57,059 nucleotides of DNA, taken from Acidobacteriaceae bacterium (GTDB lineage Bacteria > Acidobacteriota > Terriglobia > Terriglobales > Acidobacteriaceae). Both the position numbers and the translations under genes were made by a program. The notes under the pieces were generated by a model that saw only the letters and a program-made list of their open reading frames with translations, searched no databases and was not told the DNA's origin. Location of the stretch: NCBI GenBank assembly GCA_003162935.1, contig PLUW01000116.1:1-57059 (forward strand), read 5' to 3'. Shown here one piece after another: positions 42,863 through 50,520 of this stretch; the stretch's first letter is position 1; the number at the start of each line of letters is the position of its first letter.

Positions 42863-43582
42863 TTGGGACTTACGTCTGGTTCGACCGGCGCCGTACTTGC
42901 CGCCTTCCCTGCCCATCGAAAAACGACCGCTCGCGTCGCCATGTTTGACTTGAGCGAAGCGTCGGCTCAACTGGTGACAGATTGCTTTCGGCAATATGGA
43001 ATCGAAACGGTTCCGATTGCACGCGAGCGCGTGGATCGCCTGCAACACGAAAAGTTCGAGGCCTGCGTTCTGCCCCTGGGTGAGAGCGCCGGCAGCATTA
43101 TCGAACTGGCGCGAAGTTCGGCTTCCAACAGCCGGATCATTATTTTCGGGCTGGGCGGGACGGCGCAGGATGCCATGCGGTATTCGAAATTGTGCATCAA
43201 CGCAATCTTCCACGAACCGCTGGAGAGGTCGGCGGCGATGAAGCTGGTGCGCTCGACGCAGATGCTGGTGCTGCACGAATTCCAGCGTTACGTGCGGATC
43301 CCGGTGATGACCGAGGTTGGGGTCGTCTCGATCGACGGTAGCCGCATCACCGCCACCAGCCTGGAGATCAGCTCGGGCGGAATGTCGCTGAAGGGTAATC
43401 GCATGCCGGAACGCGACAGCCATGTGGAGGTGTCGTTTTCCCTGCTAACGCTGCCCCGAGTCTGGATCCGCGGGCAGGTTACATGGGAGAAGCCGAACAA
43501 GATCTTCGGAATCCGCTTTGACGCCAGCGACGAACGCCGGCAGCGGCTGAAAGAGTGGATCGTCGCCTATCTGGAAGGGTAG
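42863..43582 (+). CDS. PilZ-domain protein with receiver-like N-terminal region
   Basis: A 239-residue protein. A TTG start at 42863 follows AGAGGAG (about 8 nt upstream). Residues 30-135 resemble a response-regulator fold (VAMFDLSEASAQLVTDCFRQ...FEACVLPLGE...SRIIIFGLGG) but lack the phosphoacceptor Asp pattern. The C-terminal PilZ domain (about 140-239) has FQRYVRIPVMTEV and SLEISSGGMSLKG. The second box has Glu in the place of the usual Asp/Asn, so c-di-GMP binding may be weak. Probably signals to surface or motility systems. A single arm of a CAGTT-word repeat lies just after the gene. Confidence 0.8.
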   Translation: MGLTSGSTGAVLAAFPAHRKTTARVAMFDLSEASAQLVTDCFRQYGIETVPIARERVDRLQHEKFEACVLPLGESAGSIIELARSSASNSRIIIFGLGGTAQDAMRYSKLCINAIFHEPLERSAAMKLVRSTQMLVLHEFQRYVRIPVMTEVGVVSIDGSRITATSLEISSGGMSLKGNRMPERDSHVEVSFSLLTLPRVWIRGQVTWEKPNKIFGIRFDASDERRQRLKEWIVAYLEG

Positions 43583-43591
43583 AAGACCGGT

Positions 43592-43621
43592 CCTCAGTTT
43601 TCAGTTCTCAGCTTTCAGTTA
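43592..43621. repeat. CAGTT-word repeat, single arm
   Basis: Iterated heptamer-like TCAGTTT/TCAGTTC/TCAGCTT words, the same family as the inverted repeat at 56431-56502, but without a matching inverse arm here. It starts 10 nt after the PilZ gene. Confidence 0.7.
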
Positions 43622-43638
43622 AACCGTTCCTTCCCGGC

Positions 43639-43644
43639 TACAAT
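43639..43644 (+). promoter_or_regulatory. -10 box (TACAAT) of the DUF374 gene
   Basis: TACAAT ends 6 nt before GTG 43651, consistent with a leaderless transcript. Confidence 0.45.
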
Positions 43645-43650
43645 ATCGGC

Positions 43651-44406
43651 GTGAGTTCTCCCTCTGCCGCCGTCGCGCCTGAGCCGCCTTCCGTTTCGAT
43701 AACGCACCGGTTTTCGCTGCGGGAGAGAATCTCCTTGTGGTTCATCAGCTGGGCTGGATATCTGGCCATTTCTTTGATTGGTCCGACGGTGCGGTATTCG
43801 ATCTCGTGGGAGGAGCCGCCTTCGCCTCCCGGCGCGACTTACGAAAAGCCGGTGATCTACTCGTTTTGGCATCGCGCCGTTTTCGCCAGCGCCTGGCTAT
43901 GGAGAGAGATCGGGTTCGCGGTGATGGTGAGCCGCAGCTTCGACGGGGAATACATCGCGCGGACGATTGAAAAACTTGGTTTTGTCGCGGTGCGCGGTTC
44001 GAGCAGCCGCGGCGGCGCAACCGGGTTGCTGGGATTGAAAAGCCAGTTGGAAAAAGGCAATTCGGTGGCGTTCACGATCGACGGTCCGCGCGGGCCGAAG
44101 AACGTGGCCAAGCCGGGACCGGTGTTGCTGGCGCGGGCCAGCGCCTTGCCGATGGCGGCATTCTACGTGGCGTTGAACGACGCCTGGGTGCTGAATACGT
44201 GGGATGCGATGATGATTCCGAAACCGTTTTCAAAGGCGCTGGTGCGCGTGAGCGCAAAGATTCGAGTTCCCGCCGGCGCGGACGATGCGGCGATGAGCGA
44301 GTTTCACCGGCAATTGCAGGAGGCGCTCGAACGCGTCACGGGCTACGCCGAGGAACACGTTGCGCAGGTGGGATCGGCGGAGTTTCCCATCCTCAAGAAC
44401 TCGTAG
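43651..44406 (+). CDS. DUF374 lysophospholipid acyltransferase-like protein
   Basis: A 251-residue membrane-associated protein of the DUF374/LPLAT group. GTG 43651 is selected, with TACAAT upstream; the longer frame has repeat-derived residues. Membrane segment: ISLWFISWAGYLAISLIG. Family blocks: YSFWHRAVFASAW (the His region), MVSRSFDGEYIARTIEKLGF, VRGSSSRGGATGLLGLKSQL, FTIDGPRGPKNVAKPGPVLL. These match proteins thought to acylate lipid A or a related lipid. Probable envelope lipid modification. The cobalamin riboswitch region follows. Confidence 0.88.
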   Translation: MSSPSAAVAPEPPSVSITHRFSLRERISLWFISWAGYLAISLIGPTVRYSISWEEPPSPPGATYEKPVIYSFWHRAVFASAWLWREIGFAVMVSRSFDGEYIARTIEKLGFVAVRGSSSRGGATGLLGLKSQLEKGNSVAFTIDGPRGPKNVAKPGPVLLARASALPMAAFYVALNDAWVLNTWDAMMIPKPFSKALVRVSAKIRVPAGADDAAMSEFHRQLQEALERVTGYAEEHVAQVGSAEFPILKNS

Positions 44407-44432
44407 TGAAGAGCCCGACGCGCTCCGCACGT

Positions 44433-44462
44433 TTGACTTTGTGCTGGCGCGCCCAGTAGATT
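44433..44462 (+). promoter_or_regulatory. promoter of the cobalamin-controlled btuB transcript
   Basis: TTGACT (44433-44438) and TAGATT (44457-44462) are 18 bp apart, with the transcript starting near 44469 just upstream of the riboswitch. Confidence 0.6.
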
Positions 44463-44504
44463 GGCGGGGCTGCTGTTTTTGTTCTTTCTCAAATTGGGTT
44501 CGCG

Positions 44505-44715
44505 CATGATCGTAGGCCGGCGACACGCCGGCGCTATGGGAAGCGGGTGAAAATCCCGCGCTGCCGCGCAACTGTAAGCGAGGACAACGCAATCGGTCAC
44601 TGGGGATCTCTAGAAGGCCCTGGGAAGGCCGGTTGCAGTAAGCGGATGTTGAGTGAAAGCTCACTGAGAGCAAGCTCACATTCTGACTCGCGAAGCCAGG
44701 AGACCGGCGTGAACC
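44505..44715 (+). ncRNA. cobalamin (AdoCbl) riboswitch
   Basis: The core elements are clear: GGGAAGCGGGTGAAAATCCC (44538-44557), then GCGCAACTGTAAGCG (from 44566), GGTCACTGGGGAT, CCTGGGAAGGCCGG (peripheral stem), and the B12-box-like AAGCCAGGAGACCGGC (44693-44708). It lies in the leader of a TonB receptor gene and should turn it down when cobalamin is plentiful, by hiding the ribosome site AAAGGAG (44741-44747). The 5' part contains GGCCGGCGACACGCCGGCG, itself a palindrome that may double as a stem of the aptamer. Confidence 0.93.
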
Positions 44716-44754
44716 GTCCACTACAACCCTTTCGCGTGATAAAGGAGACGTGTC

Positions 44755-46992
44755 ATGCCGCTTACCCGTGTTTTCGCTACATTTCTTTTTCCGCTCGTCG
44801 TTGTTCTTTGCGTGATCAGTCTCGCGCCCAGCGCTTCCGCCGAAATTAAAATCAAAGTGATAGACCCTTCGGAGGCCGCCGTCGCGGGCGCGCAGGTGCA
44901 GTTGCTCAAGGTGGGCAAGTCCGCACCAGTGGCTGCGCTGAGCACGTCGGCGGAAGGGATCGTAATTTTTCGCGAAGCGATAGGCAGCGGGTACCGGGTT
45001 CTGGTATTGGCTCCGGGCTTCGCGGTGGAAGCGGCGGATCTCTCTTTCAAGGATCTTCCAACCGAGGGTATCACCACCATCAAGCTTCGCCTGGCAACGG
45101 CGGCGGAAACCGTGGTCGTGACCGCGACCCGCACTCCGGTTCCGAGCGAGGCGGCGGGCGCCGATGTTGACACCCTGAGCGGCGGGCAGTTGGAAGCGAT
45201 GAACCCGGCTGCGGCCGATGATGCCATGCGCTTTCTACCCGGCGCGGTCGTGAATACTGCGGGGCAACTTGGCGGAATTTCATCTCTGTTTGTGCGCGGC
45301 GGGGAGTCTACATACAACAAAATGATTGTCGATGGGGTCTACATCAGTGAAGCGGGCGAAACGTTTGATTTTGGAACGCTGCCGCTGGCGCAAGCCGATC
45401 GCCTGGAATTTGTGCGGGGCGCGCAGAGCACGTTGTACGGCTCCGATGCCATGACCAGCGTCGTGCAGGTTTGGACGCGCACCGGAAGCACTTCGGTCCC
45501 TGAACTCCGTTTTGGCGCCGATGGAGGAAACTTCGGGACGGCCAACGGCTACGCGTCTCTGGCTGGAACCCACGGACGTTTCGACTACAACTTTTTTGGC
45601 GACCAGTTCAACAGCAACGGACAGGGCGTAAACGACGCCTACTCGGATTCGCTGCAGGGGGCGAATGCCGGCGCGGCCATTACTGACCGGGTTGGACTGC
45701 GCGTGCGTGTGCGCCACTCCAACAGTCATACGGGGCTCCCGGGGGAGTGGGATTTCAACGGCGATGCGCCCGTTCCGCCACTTTCAGTTGGGGACTCGCA
45801 GACCAACACTCTGCTGGGAAGCGCCGAACTTACCGTCGCCGCTCCCTCGGGCTGGCAACATCGCCTCACGGCATCCGATTATTTCTATCGCTATAACGAC
45901 AACAGTCCGGAGGGAAATACCTACAACTTTGCCTCTCTCTACGACGAGCACGTCAATCACATGGCGCTCGAATATCAGGGCGACTACTCGGAGCGCGCCT
46001 GGGCGCACACAACCTTGGGATATCGCATCGAAAACGAAAACGCATTAGTCAATTACCCTACCTATTTCTCGGAAACCAATGGCACGCGCCTCGACCAGAA
46101 CGCGTACCTGCAACAGCAGTTCACGCTGGGCAGGCTGTCCGTCATTGCGGGCGGGCGTTTCGTTCACAGCAGTACCTTCGGCAACACGGGCGTACCACGG
46201 GTCGCCCTGACTCTGTTGGCGCTGCGAGGCGGGGATTTCTTTTCTGGAACCCGCTTGCGTTTTTCCTATGCCACGGCGTTCATGGAACCGGATTTCCAGG
46301 AGACCTTCGCCAATCTTGGATCGGGCTACGTCCCGAACCCCGGTCTTTTGCCGGTGCGCACGCGGGCGTTCGAAGCCGGATTCCAGCAGAGCTTGCTGGC
46401 CGGCCGTTGGGCTCTAAATGCCACCTACTTCAACAACCTCTTCCACGATCAGATTGAATATGGGACCAATACCGTGGAGTACATGGGCAACCCTCCGGGC
46501 ACCCTGTATCAGTTTTTCAATCTGCAGCAATCTCTTGCCCACGGCGCCGAGGTTCAATTGCAAGGAAGAATCTGGAAAAGACTGTCGCTGAACACGGCTT
46601 ATACCTATACCTCGACGCAGATTCTGCAGGCTCCGCTCTGCACTGCGGCGAACTATTGCAATCCTGTATTTGACACGGGAAGTCCTTTGCTTCGGCGCCC
46701 CAAGCATTCCGCCACGACGCTCCTCAGCTATCTCGGAACGCGCTGGGGCGCGAATCTGGGAGGAAGCTTCGTAGGCCGGCGTCCGGATTCCGATTTTGTC
46801 GACACCCTCGTCAACCACGCCGCCGGCTATGCGCGCGTCGATCTCGGCGGGTGGTACGCGGTCAATTCGCGAATTACGGCCTACGCGAATGTCGATAACG
46901 CGCTCAACGATCATTACAACGAGGTGGTGGGATATCCGGCGCTGGGGGTGAATTTTCGCGCGGGCGTGAGGTTTCGGATCGGCGGGGAGTAA
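44755..46992 (+). CDS. btuB: TonB-dependent vitamin B12 receptor with carboxypeptidase-like N-domain
   Basis: Outer-membrane uptake of cobalamin, 745 residues. A signal peptide (ending SLAPSASA) is followed by a carboxypeptidase-regulatory-like domain (about 30-115), a feature common in Acidobacteriota receptors. A TonB box-like ETVVVTATR lies at 118-126. The plug has GGISSLFVRGGESTYNKMIV and LEFVRGAQSTLYGSDAM. The barrel has many alternating strands and ends VNFRAGVRFRIGG. The riboswitch directly upstream gives the substrate call; btuCDF are not in the window. AAAGGAG lies 7 nt before ATG. Confidence 0.92.
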   Translation: MPLTRVFATFLFPLVVVLCVISLAPSASAEIKIKVIDPSEAAVAGAQVQLLKVGKSAPVAALSTSAEGIVIFREAIGSGYRVLVLAPGFAVEAADLSFKDLPTEGITTIKLRLATAAETVVVTATRTPVPSEAAGADVDTLSGGQLEAMNPAAADDAMRFLPGAVVNTAGQLGGISSLFVRGGESTYNKMIVDGVYISEAGETFDFGTLPLAQADRLEFVRGAQSTLYGSDAMTSVVQVWTRTGSTSVPELRFGADGGNFGTANGYASLAGTHGRFDYNFFGDQFNSNGQGVNDAYSDSLQGANAGAAITDRVGLRVRVRHSNSHTGLPGEWDFNGDAPVPPLSVGDSQTNTLLGSAELTVAAPSGWQHRLTASDYFYRYNDNSPEGNTYNFASLYDEHVNHMALEYQGDYSERAWAHTTLGYRIENENALVNYPTYFSETNGTRLDQNAYLQQQFTLGRLSVIAGGRFVHSSTFGNTGVPRVALTLLALRGGDFFSGTRLRFSYATAFMEPDFQETFANLGSGYVPNPGLLPVRTRAFEAGFQQSLLAGRWALNATYFNNLFHDQIEYGTNTVEYMGNPPGTLYQFFNLQQSLAHGAEVQLQGRIWKRLSLNTAYTYTSTQILQAPLCTAANYCNPVFDTGSPLLRRPKHSATTLLSYLGTRWGANLGGSFVGRRPDSDFVDTLVNHAAGYARVDLGGWYAVNSRITAYANVDNALNDHYNEVVGYPALGVNFRAGVRFRIGGE

Positions 46993-46993
46993 C

Positions 46994-47740
46994 CTACCGG
47001 CGGCTGCCGGTTGTTTCCTTCGGTTCTCCGTCGGATTCCAGACTGTCCGATTGCAGAATATCCGCCGCCACAGGCCTGCGGCGCGGGGTTGGTATGGATC
47101 CGCCGTTGTAGCGGTGGCGTACTTGGTGGAGCTTCTCCACTTCTTTTTCGCCGAGCGGCTGCTCGTTGCCGAGCAGGTGTGTGACCAGGGCGATCTTGGC
47201 GAAGTGCTCGACCGTTTCCATTTTCATGTAGGCACTTTCGACCGAGGAGCCAAACGTCACCACGCCGTGATTCGCCATCAGAATGGCATCATGGTGCGGG
47301 ATCAGAGGCTCGAGGGCATCGGTCAGCTCGGGTGTGCCCGGAGTGCCATAGCGGGCCAGCGGGATTGAGCCCAGTCCGACGACCACCTCGCAGACCAGCG
47401 GACGGTTGAGATCATAGCCGGAAGCGGCAAATCCGGTGGCCGTTGGCGGGTGGGCGTGGACGATGCCATGCACGTCGGGGCGCAGACGATAGATCAGCAG
47501 GTGCATCGCAAGTTCGCTTGAAACTCGACGCTTGCCGGCGAGGCGTTTGCCGTCCATGTCAACGATTACCATGTCCGAAGCGCGCATCCTGCCCTTGCTG
47601 ATGCAAGTAGGAGTGACCAGGAGGCGATGTTCATCGAGGCGAACGGAAAGGTTCCCGTCGGTGGCGGCAACAAATCCGTTTTCGTGCAGCATGCGGCCGA
47701 ACTGCACAATCGCAAGCCGATTTTGGCGGTCACTGGCCAT
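46994..47740 (-). CDS. class II aldolase/adducin family protein
   Basis: A zinc-dependent aldolase of the L-fuculose-phosphate/ribulose-phosphate group. ATG 47740 gives MASDRQNRLAIVQFGRMLHE; an in-frame GTG lies 27 nt upstream. ATDGNLSVRLDEHRLLVTPT, SSELAMHLLIYRLRPDVHGI with zinc ligands in VHAHPPTATGFA, and HHDAILMANHGVVTFGSS with the third His. Substrate unclear; no sugar operon is nearby. The C-terminal 40 residues are polar. Its end is only 2 nt from the btuB stop, so the two converge. Confidence 0.88.
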   Translation of the reverse strand: MASDRQNRLAIVQFGRMLHENGFVAATDGNLSVRLDEHRLLVTPTCISKGRMRASDMVIVDMDGKRLAGKRRVSSELAMHLLIYRLRPDVHGIVHAHPPTATGFAASGYDLNRPLVCEVVVGLGSIPLARYGTPGTPELTDALEPLIPHHDAILMANHGVVTFGSSVESAYMKMETVEHFAKIALVTHLLGNEQPLGEKEVEKLHQVRHRYNGGSIPTPRRRPVAADILQSDSLESDGEPKETTGSRR

Positions 47741-47920
47741 GGGAACCTTGCGGCTATGGTACAGCACGTCTCGGAATCCTTACAAGAACAAGCTGTTTCG
47801 CGCAAAGTGGGGACAATGTCCCGGTTCCGGCGCTCCTAATTGTAATCAGAAGCACGTCTGACTGTGATCTCGCGCACAGCCACCGGGCAACCGACTGCGT
47901 TATCTGAGAGGGCAGCTTTT

Positions 47921-48442
47921 ATGAATGCCTTCAAAGATGCCGGACACATCTTCCGCTTAGCCGCTGTTTTCGTCTGCGGCATCCTCGTGTTTGTGGGAGT
48001 GCGCGCGGTTCTTGTGCCGAAGAGCTTCGGCCAGTATGGCCATTACCGCGGAGACGCCCTGGCCGAGATCGCTGCTCGCCCGGTGAATTTTGCCGGCCAC
48101 CAGGCCTGTGAAGACTGCCACAGCGACGTCCTCGACAAGAAGAAGGCCGGCAAGCACGTACACGTCAACTGCGAGGCATGCCACGGCGCACAGGCGAAAC
48201 ACGCCGAGGACCCGGCCTCGGTGCAGCCCGCCAAACTGGATACGGCCGTGCTCTGCGTTCGCTGTCACGAAGCCAACATCGCCAAACCGAAGAGTTTCCC
48301 GCAGGTCGCTTCGGCCGACCACTCCTCCGGGCTACCCTGCGATACCTGCCACCAGCCGCACAGTCCGGCCATTGACACCGGAGAGACGGCCCAGGCGACG
48401 ACCCCGGCGACGACTAAAGTTGCGCCCGGAGGGACGAAATGA
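47921..48442 (+). CDS. membrane-anchored tetraheme c-type cytochrome
   Basis: A 173-residue periplasmic cytochrome held by an N-terminal helix (FRLAAVFVCGILVFVGVRAV). Four CxxCH motifs: CEDCH (63-67), CEACH (84-88), CVRCH (112-116), CDTCH (140-144), with extra His for the distal heme ligands. ATG 47921 is selected, with GAGAGGG upstream. It overlaps the ferredoxin gene by 4 nt. With the FeS and NrfD genes it forms an electron-transfer module resembling the Geobacter CbcSTU/Qrc-type sets, taking electrons from or giving them to the quinone pool. Confidence 0.9.
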   Translation: MNAFKDAGHIFRLAAVFVCGILVFVGVRAVLVPKSFGQYGHYRGDALAEIAARPVNFAGHQACEDCHSDVLDKKKAGKHVHVNCEACHGAQAKHAEDPASVQPAKLDTAVLCVRCHEANIAKPKSFPQVASADHSSGLPCDTCHQPHSPAIDTGETAQATTPATTKVAPGGTK

Positions 48443-49170
48443 ACGTTACCCGGCGCCACATGCTGCTTCTGCTGCCGGCGGCGGCAATTGCCTGGAAACA
48501 CGTCCTGGCCGGAACCCCGGAAGCGGCCCCCAATTACAAATTGTCCGAGCACTGGTGGAGCATGCTGATCGACCTCCCCAAATGCATCGGCTGCGGCAAC
48601 TGCGTGCGAGCGTGCCAGACCGAAAACGATGTGCCCGACGGATACTTCCGCACCTGGGTGGAACGCTACCACGTAACGGACTACGACATTGAGAATCCTC
48701 ACGTCGATTCGCCCGACGGCGGTAAGAAGGGATTTCCTCCGTCCAAGGAAGAAGGCGGAAAGAACTTCTTCGTGCCCAAGCTGTGCAACCACTGTGCGGA
48801 TTCACCCTGCACGCAGGTTTGTCCGGTGGGCGCGACCTTCATCAGCCCCGACGGCGTCGTGCTCGTGGACAAGAAGTATTGCCTCGGCTGCCGTTACTGT
48901 GTTCAGGCGTGCCCCTACGGTTGCCGTTTCATCAACCCGGCAACTGAGACCGCTGAGAAGTGCACGCTCTGCTATCACCGGATCACCAAGGGGCTGACCA
49001 CGGCTTGTTGCGAATCCTGCCCGACCGGGGCGCGTCAGTTGGCGGACTTGAAGAATCCCAACGACCCGATTCATGAGTTCCTGAAGACCCACAGCATTCA
49101 GGTTTTGAAACCCTACATGGCGACCCACGCCAAGGTCTTCTACAACGGCCTGGATGGTTCGGTGAGATGA
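48439..49170 (+). CDS. periplasmic 4x[4Fe-4S] ferredoxin-type subunit (DmsB/NrfC-like)
   Basis: A 243-residue iron-sulfur electron carrier. A twin-arginine-like leader (VTRRHMLLLLPAAAIAW) suggests Tat export. Cysteine sets: CIGCGNCVRAC (from 49), CNHCADSPCTQVC, CLGCRYCVQACPYGC and CTLCYHR...CCESC, enough for four [4Fe-4S] clusters. It sits between the tetraheme cytochrome and the NrfD subunit. No molybdopterin or nitrite-reductase catalytic subunit is adjacent, so its partner is more likely the quinone pool and a cytochrome than a terminal reductase. Its last codons are in a 15-bp tandem repeat. Confidence 0.93.
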   Translation: MNVTRRHMLLLLPAAAIAWKHVLAGTPEAAPNYKLSEHWWSMLIDLPKCIGCGNCVRACQTENDVPDGYFRTWVERYHVTDYDIENPHVDSPDGGKKGFPPSKEEGGKNFFVPKLCNHCADSPCTQVCPVGATFISPDGVVLVDKKYCLGCRYCVQACPYGCRFINPATETAEKCTLCYHRITKGLTTACCESCPTGARQLADLKNPNDPIHEFLKTHSIQVLKPYMATHAKVFYNGLDGSVR

Positions 49171-49215
49171 CGTTCCGTGCGATGAGGTTCGGTGCAATGA
49201 AGCTTGGTGCGATAA
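49156..49215 (+). repeat. 15-bp tandem repeat, four units, over the ferredoxin stop
   Basis: Four degenerate 15-bp units (GGTTCGGTGAGATGA, CGTTCCGTGCGATGA, GGTTCGGTGCAATGA, AGCTTGGTGCGATAA). The first carries the gene's stop and every unit ends in a stop in the same frame. Directly followed by AAGGAG (49214-49219). Confidence 0.85.
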
Positions 49216-49233
49216 GGAGACCGTTGACCGTTT

Positions 49234-50421
49234 ATGCCTGGCGTTGAAGGCTTCATGTATCCAAACGAAATCGAGCTCCAGTGGAGCGTGCTGATCGTGT
49301 TGTACCCGTTTCTCACGGGGTTGGTCGCGGGCGCATTCATATTGGCTTCGTTGGAACGCGTCTTCCAGGTGCAGGAGGTCAAGCCCACCTACCGACTGGC
49401 GTTGCTGACGGCCCTCGCTTTCCTGCTGGTGGCGCCGCTGCCGCTGCAACTGCACCTTGGACATCCGGAACGTTCGTATGAGATGTACCTGACGCCGCAC
49501 AAGACCTCCGCGATGGCCATGTTCGGTTTCGTGTACCTGTGGTACCTGATGGCGGTTCTGGTGTTCGAAATCTGGCTCGACTACCGGCGCGACATCGTGG
49601 TGCTGTCGCAATCCACCACCGGCTGGAAGCGCATGATTTATCGCGTCATGACACTGGGATCGAACAACATCAGTGAGCACGCGCTCCACGTGGACGAACG
49701 CGTGGGCTGGGTGATAACCCTCATCGGCATCCCTTCGGCGTTTCTGCTGCACGGCTACGTCGGGTTCATTTTCGGTTCGATCAAGGCGAACCCGTGGTGG
49801 TCGTCGCCGCTCATGCCGGTGGTGTTTATTTTCTCGGCCATGGTGTCGGGCATCGCGACGGTAATGCTGATCTACATGTTTGTGACGTGGGCGCGCAAAG
49901 AGACGATCGATATGCGCTGCGTGGACACGATAGCGCGTTACCTGCTCTACACCTTCATCATCGACTTCGGTCTGGAAATGCTCGACCTGATTCACCGCAT
50001 CTACGAATCCGATGAAAGCTTCCGCAGCCTGGATTTCATGGTCCATACCAAGCTGTACGTGTCGCACATCGTAGTCCAGATATTGCTGGGCACGGTTACT
50101 CCGATCACGCTGCTCGCCTTGACACAGGTGGTGCGGCTCGGCGAAATGGCCCGCAAGCGCATTTACGCTCTCGCCGGATGCCTGACGCTGATGGGTATTT
50201 TCGCCATGCGCTGGAATGTCGTGATCGGGGGGCAGCTGTTTTCGAAGAGCTTTCTGGGATACACGACGTACAAGATGGGCCTAGTCACGCGCGAAGGTCT
50301 GCTGATGGCCATTGTGCTCACCATTCTGCCATTGATCATTTTGTGGGGGCTGGTGAAGCTTCTGCCTCCGTGGCCGGAGAAAAATGCTGGGTCGCTGGCC
50401 GGCGCGGCACCGGCGCGCTGA
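49234..50421 (+). CDS. NrfD/PsrC-type quinone-interacting membrane subunit
   Basis: A 395-residue polytopic protein, about nine or ten helices. Early pattern WSVLIVLYPFLTGLVAGAFI, LVAPLPLQLHLGHPERSYEM and TSAMAMFGFVYLWYLM match the NrfD family, which exchanges electrons with menaquinol and may move protons. It follows the FeS gene with a 15-bp tandem repeat between. An AAGGAG lies 14 nt before the ATG (rather far); a second start at ATG 49255 is possible. The length is full for the family. Confidence 0.92.
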   Translation: MPGVEGFMYPNEIELQWSVLIVLYPFLTGLVAGAFILASLERVFQVQEVKPTYRLALLTALAFLLVAPLPLQLHLGHPERSYEMYLTPHKTSAMAMFGFVYLWYLMAVLVFEIWLDYRRDIVVLSQSTTGWKRMIYRVMTLGSNNISEHALHVDERVGWVITLIGIPSAFLLHGYVGFIFGSIKANPWWSSPLMPVVFIFSAMVSGIATVMLIYMFVTWARKETIDMRCVDTIARYLLYTFIIDFGLEMLDLIHRIYESDESFRSLDFMVHTKLYVSHIVVQILLGTVTPITLLALTQVVRLGEMARKRIYALAGCLTLMGIFAMRWNVVIGGQLFSKSFLGYTTYKMGLVTREGLLMAIVLTILPLIILWGLVKLLPPWPEKNAGSLAGAAPAR

Positions 50422-50520
50422 TTTCCGCGCAACGCCATACGAGCTACATCTACACGTTTTGAGCACCGGCGTTCGGCGCACGAGGTTCGACCGGCAATTT
50501 GTTGTTTAGCCTCAAAGCGA

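Noticed and set aside
42753-42953. 66-codon + strand ORF between ilvA and the PilZ gene
   Set aside because: It overlaps the better-supported PilZ start with AGAGGAG and has no family resemblance.
48802-50067. 421-codon - strand frame opposite the FeS/NrfD genes
   Set aside because: Composition of a shadow frame (His, Arg, Val); the + strand has four ferredoxin clusters and NrfD helices.
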